Positions 8,609-15,726 of a stretch of 16,491 nt of DNA are shown here, in pieces (within the stretch, counting starts at the first letter, position 1; each line of letters opens with the position of its first letter). The DNA comes from Reyranella sp. (lineage in GTDB: Bacteria; Pseudomonadota; Alphaproteobacteria; Reyranellales; Reyranellaceae). Location: NCBI GenBank assembly GCA_004296815.1, contig SCVT01000100.1, positions 1 to 16,491 on the forward strand, read 5' to 3'. Made by a program: the position numbers and the translations under genes. The notes beneath the pieces are model-generated. The model had not been told where the DNA came from and did not search any database. It saw nothing but the letters and a program-made list of their open reading frames with translations.

Positions 8609-9688
8609 CTAGGCGGCGCGCTTCGTCGTCTTGCGCCACCGCGCCGGCGGCATGCCGTAGGCGCGCGAGAAGGCCCGGCTGAAGGCGGCTTCGGTGCCGT
8701 AGCCCGCATCGTAGCCGATCGCGGCGACCGACTTGGCCGTCGAGCTCAGTTCCGAGCTCGCGAGATAGAGCCGCCAGTCCCGCACGTAGCGCATCGGCGA
8801 GGTCCCGAGGACGGCCTCGAAACGCTCGCCCAAGGCGGTGCGGGAGAGGGCCGACGCCTTGGTGAGTCGCTCAAGCGTCCAGGCGCGTTTCGGGTTCTCG
8901 TGGATCACCGAGAGGCAGCGCCCCACGGCGGGGTCGGCAAGTGCTGCCAGCCAACCGCTGGCGCCAGACCGTGCCGTGGCGATCTCGTGGCGCAGCAGCT
9001 CGATGAAGGTGATCTCGGTCAGCCGCTCCAGCATCGAGAGGCTGCCGGTCCGCGGGCTGTCGGCCTCGGCGATGATCTGGGCGATGGTGGCGCGCAGCCA
9101 GCCGGCATCGGCCGAGGCGTGCGTCTTCACATGCAGCAGGCGCGGCAGGGCCTCGCGCAGCGGCTGGAAGTTCATGGCGTCGCATTGCAGGAAGCCGCAC
9201 AGCAGACGGACCTGCGGGCCGCGGTCGCCGTAGCGCAGGACCGGCAGGTCGCGCCACGGCTTGGGCGGCAGGTCCTTGACCGGCGTCACGAGCCGGCCGC
9301 CTCCGCCCGCGCCGAGCTGGTGGCCGGTGCCGAACGGGAAGGCCACGATATCGCCCTGCTCGAGGACGGTCTCGACGCCCTCCATCTTCATCCAGCAGGT
9401 GCCCTCGACGACGATATGGAAAGGGATCGTGCTCGACGGGCCTTCGGCCATCTTGGCGAGCGAGGGCGCCGCATCGGTCTCCCAGTCGCCCATCGGCATG
9501 AAGCAGAACTGCACGGCGCCGGTCAGCCGGATCGTGCGCAGCAGGTCCGACAGCACGTCCTCGGCCGGCAGGCCAGCGCCGAAGCGCCCCGGAGTTCCGA
9601 TCAATTCTTTCGACGATCCAGCCAAAGACCTTGCCGCTCCCGGTTCGTAGAAGGCCGCATACCAATGCAGGAGCCGTAGTATCACCAT
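8609..9688 (-). CDS. AraC family transcriptional regulator with cupin domain
   Basis: The N-terminal half is a cupin-type sensor of the AraC 'cupin_6' kind, with Ser-Asp-Leu-Leu-Arg-Thr-Ile-Arg-Leu-Thr-Gly-Ala at its start and Glu-Gln-Gly-Asp-Ile-Val-Ala-Phe-Pro in the middle. The C-terminal ~100 residues are the double helix-turn-helix domain, with Trp-Thr-Leu-Glu-Arg-Leu, Gly-Tyr-Asp-Ala-Gly-Tyr and Phe-Ser-Arg-Ala-Phe. The ligand is unknown. The start is uncertain. The only ATG, at 9688, has no ribosome binding site, overlaps the divergent gene's ATG, and adds about 43 residues before the domain begins. TTG at 9604 or GTG at 9556 are alternatives that would leave room for promoters. Such regulators often control a divergent neighbour, here the DsrE-like gene. 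Confidence 0.88.
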   Translation of the reverse strand: MVILRLLHWYAAFYEPGAARSLAGSSKELIGTPGRFGAGLPAEDVLSDLLRTIRLTGAVQFCFMPMGDWETDAAPSLAKMAEGPSSTIPFHIVVEGTCWMKMEGVETVLEQGDIVAFPFGTGHQLGAGGGGRLVTPVKDLPPKPWRDLPVLRYGDRGPQVRLLCGFLQCDAMNFQPLREALPRLLHVKTHASADAGWLRATIAQIIAEADSPRTGSLSMLERLTEITFIELLRHEIATARSGASGWLAALADPAVGRCLSVIHENPKRAWTLERLTKASALSRTALGERFEAVLGTSPMRYVRDWRLYLASSELSSTAKSVAAIGYDAGYGTEAAFSRAFSRAYGMPPARWRKTTKRAA

Positions 9689-10055
9689 GCAGGCAGAAAC
9701 CGACAAGGTCGTGATCGTGATCACCAGGGGCATCGAATCGGACCTGTCGTCCGCCGCCTTCGCCGTCGCCAACGGCGGCCTCACCGCCGGGATGAAGGTC
9801 TCGGTCTTCCTGACGAGCACGGCGATCGACCTGGTGCGGCGCGGCGGGCACGGCGTCACGCAGGCGGCCCCGTTCAAGCCGCTGCGGGAGCTGATCGAGA
9901 ACTTCCAGAAGCGCGGCGGCACGATCTGGGTGTGTCCGCCCGGCGCCGAGGCGCGCGGCTACGGCAAGGACGACCTGATCGACGGCGTCGTGATCGCTGG
10001 ATCGAGTGCGATCTTCGGCGAGATCAAGCAGGGCGCCGCGACGCTCTCGTTCTGA
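9687..10055 (+). CDS. DsrE/DsrF-like family protein
   Basis: A 122-residue cytosolic protein of the DsrE-like fold. Features are an N-terminal beta-strand [25 protein letters not shown], and a single conserved-position Cys83 in Ile-Trp-Val-Cys-Pro-Pro-Gly. Family members with one such Cys can act as sulfur carriers (TusD/DsrE), but many solo copies have no known role, so only the family is asserted. An AGGAG lies 13 bases before the ATG, which is long spacing. Its ATG and that of the AraC-type gene share the same CATG, so the pair is divergent with no gap if both ATGs are used. Confidence 0.82.
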   Translation: MQAETDKVVIVITRGIESDLSSAAFAVANGGLTAGMKVSVFLTSTAIDLVRRGGHGVTQAAPFKPLRELIENFQKRGGTIWVCPPGAEARGYGKDDLIDGVVIAGSSAIFGEIKQGAATLSF

Positions 10056-10074
10056 TGCTCATGGGAGGGGGGAT

Positions 10075-10160
10075 TGGTGCCCGCTGCTGGACTTGAACCA
10101 GCACGGCCTTGCGGCCTCGGGATTTTAAGTCCCGTATGTCTACCATTCCATCAAGCGGGC
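10075..10160 (-). tRNA. tRNA-Leu (UAA anticodon)
   Basis: An 86-base tRNA including the encoded CCA. The acceptor stem GCCCGCT pairs with AGCGGGC. The anticodon stem CGGGA/TCCCG encloses the loop CTTAAAA with anticodon TAA (10125-10127). The long variable arm GGCC-GCAA-GGCC marks it as a class II tRNA. The T arm is GCTGG-TTCAAGT-CCAGC. It decodes UUA (and UUG by wobble). It lies 26 bases downstream of the flavoenzyme gene on the same strand, so read-through from that gene is possible. Confidence 0.97.
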
Positions 10161-10186
10161 CCAGCGAGCAGATTGGCCGGGAGAAC

Positions 10187-11320
10187 TTAAGCGGCGAAGC
10201 GCCCCGGTGAAAGCGCGGCCTCAGTGACGCCGAGGTCGGCCACGTCCTTCGGTAAGCCCTTGCCGAGCGCGAGGCTCGCGGCGAGCTGGCCCGCGGCGTA
10301 GCCGGTCTGGATGCCATAGCCGCCCTGGCCCGCCAGCCAGAAGAAGCCCTCGACCACGGGGTCGTAGCCCGCCACCAGGTTCTTGTCGGAAACGAAGCTG
10401 CGGAGCCCCGCCCACTTGTTCTTGATGCGGCGGATCTGCAGCGTGGTGCCGGTCTCGATGCGGTCGACGGCGATGGCCACGTCCATCTCCTCGGGCTGCG
10501 CGTCGCAGGGCTCAGACGGCGTCTCGTCGGCGGGCGAGGCGAGGAACTGGCCGACCTCGGGCTTGATGTACCAGGTCTCGTCGAAGTCGATGACCATCGG
10601 CAGATTCGCGATGTCGAGTCCGAGAGGCGCGTCGAAGGTGAAGGCTGTGCGGCGCTTCGGGACGAGCCCGACGGGCACGCAGCCCGCCAGCCCGCCCAGC
10701 ACATCGGCCCAGGCGCCGGCGGCGTCGATGATGTTGGCGGCCCCGACTTCCTCGCCGTCCTTCAGCCAGATCGTCCAGCGGCCGTCGCGGCGGTCGAGCG
10801 CAGTGACCTCCGAGTTGAGCCGCAGCACTGCGCCCGCGGCGCGCGCGCCCTTGAGGAAGCCGCCGTGGATCGCGGCCACATCCATGTCGTCAGCCTCGGG
10901 CTCGAATATCGCGCCGCCGCCTGCCGTCTCGGCCTTGAGCAGCGGCTGCAGCTTCAGCGCCTCGGCGGGCTCCAGCCAGCGCACGCTCGGCACCAGCCTC
11001 GCGTAGTCGGCCGCCGACTTCTGCATCGCCGCCTTCTGCTCGGCGCGGCCTGCGATCAGGGCGCCGCGCGGCGTCAGCAGCGGATGGTCGGCAAAGCCCT
11101 GCGGCGGGTTCCGGTAGAAACGGCCCGAAGCCACGGTGATGGCGCGGATCTCGGCGCTGCCATAGGTCTCCGAGTGCAGCGCCGCGGACCGGCCCGTCGT
11201 GTGATAAGCCGCGACATGCTCGCGCTCCAGGATGACCACCTTGGCGTTCGGGGCGAGATGGAAGGCGGCGGACACCCCGGCGATGCCGGCGCCGACGATG
11301 GCGAAATCGAAATCCTGCAT
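10187..11320 (-). CDS. FAD-dependent amino acid dehydrogenase, DauA-like (DAO family)
   Basis: A 377-residue flavoenzyme. The FAD motif Gly10-Ala-Gly-Ile-Ala-Gly15 and Glu32 at the end of strand 2 are clear. His-Thr-Thr-Gly-Arg-Ser-Ala-Ala follows at 40-47, and Trp-Ala-Gly-Leu-Arg-Ser-Phe plus Gln-Gly-Gly-Tyr-Gly-Ile-Gln-Thr near the C-terminus. From memory it aligns well, without gaps over the first ~88 residues, with Pseudomonas D-arginine dehydrogenase DauA, which oxidises D-amino acids to 2-oxo acids and ammonia. Tyr53 is kept, but position 48 is Leu in place of His and position 87 is Ala in place of the Glu that binds the arginine guanidinium. D-arginine is therefore an unlikely substrate. 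The start at 11320 leaves no ribosome binding site; an upstream ATG at 11356 adds 12 residues unlike the family. Confidence 0.87.
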   Translation of the reverse strand: MQDFDFAIVGAGIAGVSAAFHLAPNAKVVILEREHVAAYHTTGRSAALHSETYGSAEIRAITVASGRFYRNPPQGFADHPLLTPRGALIAGRAEQKAAMQKSAADYARLVPSVRWLEPAEALKLQPLLKAETAGGGAIFEPEADDMDVAAIHGGFLKGARAAGAVLRLNSEVTALDRRDGRWTIWLKDGEEVGAANIIDAAGAWADVLGGLAGCVPVGLVPKRRTAFTFDAPLGLDIANLPMVIDFDETWYIKPEVGQFLASPADETPSEPCDAQPEEMDVAIAVDRIETGTTLQIRRIKNKWAGLRSFVSDKNLVAGYDPVVEGFFWLAGQGGYGIQTGYAAGQLAASLALGKGLPKDVADLGVTEAALSPGRFAA

Positions 11321-11329
11321 GGGCGGCAC

Positions 11330-11357
11330 ATTGCAAGGTCGATGCCGTGCCTGCAAT
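11330..11357. promoter_or_regulatory. Inverted repeat in a 49-base divergent promoter gap
   Basis: ATTGCA at 11330-11335 and TGCAAT at 11352-11357 form a perfect 6-base inverted repeat with 16 bases between. It is centred in the 49-base gap between the divergent flavoenzyme and acyl-CoA synthetase genes. Each arm includes a TTGCA that could act as a -35 box for one gene and a weak -10 (TGCAAT) for the other. Neither gene has a ribosome binding site, so leaderless transcripts are possible. It may equally be an operator or chance. Confidence 0.3.
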
Positions 11358-11369
11358 AGTCGCCATCCA

Positions 11370-12890
11370 ATGAATATCGCCCATCTTCTGCTGGGCTCCG
11401 CTCAGGAGTTCCGCGACCTGCCGGCGCTGGCGCGCGGCACGGCGCCGTACCTCAACTACCGCGACCTCTGGCGCAGGGTCTCGGTGATGAGCACGCACCT
11501 CACCGGCCGCTTCGGGCTCGCGCGTGGCGATCGCGTGGCCTTCGCCATGACCAACTGCGTCGAGTCCATCGAGGTCATGTACGCGATCTGGCACGCCGGC
11601 CTCTGCGCCGTGCCGATGAATGCCAAGCTCCATCCCAAGGAGTTCGCCTTCATTCTCGAGAACTCGGGCGCCAAGCTCTGCTTCGTGACGCCCGATCTCG
11701 CCGAGGACATCGCCGAGGCGGCGAAGGAGGCGCCCGATCTGAAGGAGATCGTGGACGTCACCACGCGCTCCTACACCTTCATGGCCGTGGGCGATCCGTC
11801 GCCGATCGCCACCGTCGAGCCGACCGAGCTCGCCTGGCTTTTCTACACATCGGGCACCACCGGCCGGCCCAAGGGCGCGATGCTCAGCCATCGCAACCTG
11901 CTGGCGATGACGCTCAACTACTATGCCGACGTCGACCGTCCGCCGCCCGGCGGCTCGATCGTGCACGCAGCGCCCATCAGCCACGGCTCGGGCCTGTGGA
12001 ACTTCGCCATGCTGGCGCGGGGCTCGGTGCAGGTGTTCCCTGAGAGCGGCAAATACGAGGTGCCCGAGACCGTCGAGCTGATGAACCGCTGGCCGCAGTG
12101 CTCGATCTTCCTGGCGCCCACCATGGTGAAGCGCCTGATCGAGCACGGCAGCGTCGCCGACCTGAAGCCGGACGCGCTGCGCCTCATCACCTACGGCGGC
12201 GCGCCGATGTATGTCTCCGACCTCAAGCGCGCCCTCGACCTGCTCGGCAACAAGCTGATGCAGCTCTACGGCCAGGGCGAGAGCCCGATGACCATCACGC
12301 ATCTCAGCCGCGAGTATCATTGGGACCGTACCCATCCGCGCTGGGAGCAGCGGCTCGCCTCGGCCGGCCGCGCCGATTCCTGCATGGAGGTGCGCGTCGT
12401 CGACGAGGAGGGGCGGCAGCTCCCCGTCGGCGAAGTGGGCGAGATCATCTGCAAGGGCGATCCCGTGATGGCAGGCTACTGGAACAACCCCGAGGCCACG
12501 GCACGATCACTGCGCGATGGCTGGCTGTGGACCGGCGATGTCGGCGCCTTCGACGAGGAGGGGCTGCTGACGCTCAAGGACCGCTCCAAGGACATGATCA
12601 TCTCGGGCGGCTCGAACATCTATCCGCGCGAGATCGAGGACGTGCTGAACCTGCATCCCGCGGTCGCCGAATGCTCTGTCGTCGGGCGGCCGCATCCCGA
12701 GTGGGGCGAGGAGGTCGTGGCCTTCGTCGTCTCGCGCACCGGCAAGCCCTTCGCGCCGGCCGAGCTCGACAAGCTCTGCCTCGACAACATCGCGCGCTTC
12801 AAACGGCCGAAGGACTACCGCTTCGTGGACGCGCTGCCGAAGAACAACTACGGCAAGATTCTCAAGACGGAGCTCCGCAAGCTCCTCTAA
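11370..12890 (+). CDS. AMP-binding acyl-CoA synthetase
   Basis: A 506-residue adenylate-forming enzyme expected to activate a carboxylic acid with ATP and CoA. The phosphate loop is Tyr-Thr-Ser-Gly-Thr-Thr-Gly-Arg-Pro-Lys-Gly at 159-169. The Tyr-Gly-x-x-Glu motif reads Tyr300-Gly-Gln-Gly-Glu-Ser. Trp-Thr-Gly-Asp is at 387-390, the hinge Asp-Arg-Ser-Lys-Asp-Met-Ile-Ile-Ser-Gly-Gly follows, and the C-terminal catalytic Lys496 sits in Asn-Tyr-Gly-Lys-Ile. Motifs and length fit fatty-acyl or aryl-CoA synthetases. The acid is not predictable. The ATG at 11370 gives the typical N-terminus (Met-Asn-Ile-Ala-His-Leu-Leu) but has no ribosome binding site. A dienelactone hydrolase-type gene follows 30 bases later. 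Confidence 0.94.
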   Translation: MNIAHLLLGSAQEFRDLPALARGTAPYLNYRDLWRRVSVMSTHLTGRFGLARGDRVAFAMTNCVESIEVMYAIWHAGLCAVPMNAKLHPKEFAFILENSGAKLCFVTPDLAEDIAEAAKEAPDLKEIVDVTTRSYTFMAVGDPSPIATVEPTELAWLFYTSGTTGRPKGAMLSHRNLLAMTLNYYADVDRPPPGGSIVHAAPISHGSGLWNFAMLARGSVQVFPESGKYEVPETVELMNRWPQCSIFLAPTMVKRLIEHGSVADLKPDALRLITYGGAPMYVSDLKRALDLLGNKLMQLYGQGESPMTITHLSREYHWDRTHPRWEQRLASAGRADSCMEVRVVDEEGRQLPVGEVGEIICKGDPVMAGYWNNPEATARSLRDGWLWTGDVGAFDEEGLLTLKDRSKDMIISGGSNIYPREIEDVLNLHPAVAECSVVGRPHPEWGEEVVAFVVSRTGKPFAPAELDKLCLDNIARFKRPKDYRFVDALPKNNYGKILKTELRKLL

Positions 12891-12920
12891 GCTTCGCCAA
12901 ACGATCCAGGAGGAAACGAC

Positions 12921-13580
12921 ATGGGCAGCATGATCGACTTCAAGCGGCCGGACGGCTCGACCTGCAAGGGCTATGTCGCCGAGGCCGGCAAGGGCAAGCC
13001 GGGCATCGTCGTGATCCAGGAATGGTGGGGTCTCAACGACCAGATCTGCGGCGTCGCCGACCGCTTCGCGCGTGCAGGATTCAATGCGCTGGCGCCCGAC
13101 CTCTACAAAGGCCGCGTGACGCAGAAGCCCGACGAGGCCAACCACATGATGAGCGGTCTCGACTTCGTCGGCGCCTCGGACCAGGACATCGCCGGCGCCG
13201 TGAAGCATCTCGCCGGGATGGGCGGCAAGGTCGGCGTGATGGGCTTCTGCATGGGCGGCGCGCTCACAATCGCAGCCTGCGCGCGCATCGGCGGCATCTC
13301 CTGCGGCGTGCCCTTCTACGGCATCCCGCCGGGCCAGCTTGCCGACCCGGCCAAGATCAAGGTGCCGCTGCAGGGCCACTTCGCCAACAAGGACGACTGG
13401 TGCACGCCGGCCGCCGTCGACGCGCTCGAGAAGGCGATGAAGGCGGCGGGCCAGAGCCCGGAGATCCATCGCTACGACGCGGCGCACGCCTTCTCCAACG
13501 AACGCAGCGAGGCCTACGACGTGAAGTCCGCCAGCGCCGCGTGGGAGCGCATGCTGCCGTTCCTGAAGAAGCACCTCTGA
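12921..13580 (+). CDS. Dienelactone hydrolase family protein
   Basis: A 219-residue alpha/beta-hydrolase of the dienelactone hydrolase family. The nucleophile is Cys110 in Gly-Phe-Cys-Met-Gly-Gly. The acid is Asp159 (or Asp158) in Asn-Lys-Asp-Asp-Trp-Cys-Thr-Pro, the base His189 in Ala-Ala-His-Ala-Phe, and Glu34 in Gln-Glu-Trp-Trp-Gly-Leu-Asn matches the Glu that holds the Cys in the resting enzyme. The triad is complete, so ester or lactone hydrolysis is expected in the cytosol. Classic members open dienelactones in chloroaromatic breakdown, but most relatives have unknown substrates. AGGAGG lies just before the ATG, making this one of the best ribosome binding sites in the window. It follows the acyl-CoA synthetase closely and precedes the MFS gene. 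Confidence 0.94.
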   Translation: MGSMIDFKRPDGSTCKGYVAEAGKGKPGIVVIQEWWGLNDQICGVADRFARAGFNALAPDLYKGRVTQKPDEANHMMSGLDFVGASDQDIAGAVKHLAGMGGKVGVMGFCMGGALTIAACARIGGISCGVPFYGIPPGQLADPAKIKVPLQGHFANKDDWCTPAAVDALEKAMKAAGQSPEIHRYDAAHAFSNERSEAYDVKSASAAWERMLPFLKKHL

Positions 13581-13603
13581 GCCTGAGGCCTTCCTTCGGC
13601 CTG

Positions 13604-14971
13604 GTGATCGTCGGGCTGGGCGCCTCGCTCGCCCCGCTCGACATCGCCGTCAACGTGGCGCTGCCGGCCATCACCGGCCACTTCCGGCTGGCGCTGACCG
13701 ACGTGCAGTGGCTGGTGATCTGCTACGTGCTGGTCTACGGCTCGCTGATGCTGGTCGCCGGCAAGTTGGGTGACTTGTTCGGCCACCGCCTCGTCTTCCA
13801 GATCGGACTCCTGGTTTCTGCCGTGGGCTGTGCGGCCTGTGCCGCCGCGCCCGACTGGCCGCTCTTCCTGTGGGCGCGTGCGGTACAGGGGATCGGCACG
13901 GCGCTGGCGCTCGCCTGCACACCGGCGCTCGCCACCTCGCTGTTTCCCGAGAGCGAGCGGACCAAGGCCCTGGCGGGCTTCGCCAGCGCCATGGCGCTCG
14001 CCGCCGCGGTCGGCCCGTTCCTGGGCGGCGCGCTGGTCGAGCTGTGGGGCTGGCCCGCCGTCTACTGGGTGCGCGTGCCGATCGCGCTCGTGACCCTCGC
14101 GCTGTCGGCCCTCCTGCCGTCACCCAAGCGCGAGGCGAGGCCGTTCGATGCGCCGGGCGCGCTGCTGCTCGCCGCCACCATGAGCTCGCTGCTGCTGTCG
14201 CTGGTCTTCTCCCAGCGCCGCGAGATCCCGGGCCTGTGGGCGCTCGTCCTGTTCGCCGTATCGCTCGGGCTGCTGCTCGCCTATGTGCGGCGCGCCAACC
14301 GCGTGCCCGAGCCGATCATCCGGCCCTCTCTGTTCGCCGACCCGCGCTTCACCATCCCCAACGTCCTGAACGCGCTTGCCAACCTCGCCGGCTTCTCGAT
14401 CCTGCTGCTGACGCCCTACTACCTGGTGAACGTGTTGAAGCTCACGGCGCTGGGCACCGGCATCGTGCTCGCCATGGCCTTCGCCGGCAGCCTGATGGGC
14501 GCGCCGCTCTCGGCCTTCCTGGTGAAGCGCATCGGCCAACGGCCGACCGTGTTCGCGGGCGTCGCCTGCGTCGGCCTCGGCCTGCTGCCCCTAGGCTTCA
14601 CCGATCTCCAGACGCCGGTTCTCGTGGTCGCGGCGCTGCTGGTATTGGAGGGCGTGGGGCAGGGGCTGCTGACGGTGGCCTACACCGACATCGTGACGGC
14701 GACCCTGCCGCCGAAGGACCGCGGCGTCGCAGGCAGCCTGTCGCTGCTCACGCGCACGGTCGGCATCGTGGCAGGCGCCTCCGTGCTGACGGCGCTGCAT
14801 GCACGCGGCGCCGAGGGCATCTGGAACATGGCGGGATTCCTCGCAGGCTACCGCTTCGCCTTCGTGACGGCGGGCGGCGGCCTGCTCGCCGTGCTGGTGC
14901 TGTCGCTCCTGTGGCCGCGCGTCTGGTCTAGCCGGCCCTCTACGCCTCCCGACGTGCCTCGAGCCCGGTGA
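13604..14971 (+). CDS. MFS transporter, DHA2-like
   Basis: About 455 residues with 12-14 hydrophobic segments. The first helix carries Leu-Ala-Pro-Leu-Asp-Ile-Ala-Val-Asn-Val-Ala-Leu-Pro-Ala-Ile, typical of the DHA2 drug-exporter branch. The loop 2-3 motif appears as Gly-Lys-Leu-Gly-Asp-Leu-Phe-Gly-His-Arg, and Arg-Ala-Val-Gln-Gly-Ile-Gly-Thr-Ala is in helix 4. Export of a drug-like or organic compound is the family expectation. The start is unclear: there is no ATG and no good ribosome binding site near the N-terminus. GTG at 13604 is used here. GTG at 13541 would overlap the upstream hydrolase by 40 bases and add 21 residues. Its 3' end overlaps the convergent methyltransferase gene by 32 bases. 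Confidence 0.88.
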   Translation: MIVGLGASLAPLDIAVNVALPAITGHFRLALTDVQWLVICYVLVYGSLMLVAGKLGDLFGHRLVFQIGLLVSAVGCAACAAAPDWPLFLWARAVQGIGTALALACTPALATSLFPESERTKALAGFASAMALAAAVGPFLGGALVELWGWPAVYWVRVPIALVTLALSALLPSPKREARPFDAPGALLLAATMSSLLLSLVFSQRREIPGLWALVLFAVSLGLLLAYVRRANRVPEPIIRPSLFADPRFTIPNVLNALANLAGFSILLLTPYYLVNVLKLTALGTGIVLAMAFAGSLMGAPLSAFLVKRIGQRPTVFAGVACVGLGLLPLGFTDLQTPVLVVAALLVLEGVGQGLLTVAYTDIVTATLPPKDRGVAGSLSLLTRTVGIVAGASVLTALHARGAEGIWNMAGFLAGYRFAFVTAGGGLLAVLVLSLLWPRVWSSRPSTPPDVPRAR

Positions 14972-15677
14972 TCGGGCAATCCCGCAGGAAGTCGCTCCAG
15001 TCGCCGCCGGCCGCCGGATCGGCGATGGCGTCGACGAAGCGGAAGCCGGTGAGGCCCGCCTCGGCGAAGACCTCCTCGTAGGTCGCGGGCGCCAGCCAGA
15101 AATTGTCGAAGCCGAAATGCGTGCCGTCGGCTTTGGGAAAGTCGTAGCGGATGCGACTCCCGGCGCGTAGCGGCCCCTCGACCGTACGTGAGAAGCCATA
15201 GGTGGCGTAGGAGCCGAAGCGGTCGGGCGCCGTCCGCGGGTTGTCGTTCATGCCGACCAGGCGCCCGCCAGGCTTGAGATTGCGCGCCACCGACCGCGCG
15301 AAGGCCTGCAGCTCGGCGCGGGTCCGGGCGTAGTTGAAGAGATAGCTGGTGAGGATCAGGTCGAAGGCGCCGATGGCCGGCAGCTCGGCGGCATCGCCCA
15401 CTGCGTAGCGGATGCCGAGCGGCGCGTCGCGCTCGGCGGCCTCGGCCCGTTCGACCATGGCATGCGAGAGGTCGATGCCCGTCACCGAGGCGGCGCCCCG
15501 GCGGGCCAGCGCCCGCGAGTAGGTGCCGTCGCCGCACGGCAGGTCGAGGACGGTGAGGCCGCGCACGTCGCCTGCCAGGCTGAACAGGGTCGGCGCCTCG
15601 ACGACGGTGCGGAAGGGGAGCTGCTTGGAGGCCGCGTACTCGGCGGCGATGTCGTCATACTCGGCGTGGTCCGGCAT
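14940..15677 (-). CDS. Class I SAM-dependent methyltransferase
   Basis: A 245-residue cytosolic protein with the Rossmann-type methyltransferase fold. Motif I is Val-Leu-Asp-Leu-Pro-Cys-Gly-Asp-Gly at 43-51. The acidic end of strand 2 is Asp69 in Thr-Gly-Ile-Asp-Leu-Ser-His. Asp95 and Ala96 (Gly-Asp-Ala) follow, and motif IV is Phe-Asp-Leu-Ile-Leu-Thr-Ser-Tyr at 105-112. It resembles methyltransf_11/25 small-molecule enzymes, with the acceptor unknown. The start at 15677 gives Met-Pro-Asp-His-Ala-Glu-Tyr-Asp-Asp-Ile-Ala, the usual family opening. An ATG at 15701 would add eight residues; neither has a ribosome binding site. The gene is divergent from the exported deaminase (49-base gap) and its 3' end overlaps the MFS gene. 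Confidence 0.92.
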   Translation of the reverse strand: MPDHAEYDDIAAEYAASKQLPFRTVVEAPTLFSLAGDVRGLTVLDLPCGDGTYSRALARRGAASVTGIDLSHAMVERAEAAERDAPLGIRYAVGDAAELPAIGAFDLILTSYLFNYARTRAELQAFARSVARNLKPGGRLVGMNDNPRTAPDRFGSYATYGFSRTVEGPLRAGSRIRYDFPKADGTHFGFDNFWLAPATYEEVFAEAGLTGFRFVDAIADPAAGGDWSDFLRDCPITGLEARREA

Positions 15678-15726
15678 GGGTTCGTGATATCGTCGGGCCA
15701 TCGGCGCGGCAATCGGGGAGTGCGGG

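Noticed and set aside
10075..10160. tRNA gene as an integration site for a mobile element
   Set aside because: No integrase, no repeated tRNA 3' end and no change in composition were seen on either side.
12098..13582. A 1.5 kb open frame upstream of, and continuous with, the MFS transporter frame, as if a giant fusion protein existed
   Set aside because: It runs in another frame through the acyl-CoA synthetase and dienelactone hydrolase genes, which have intact motifs. Its translation is Arg/Ala/Gly-rich with no family pattern, as expected from high-GC shadow frames.
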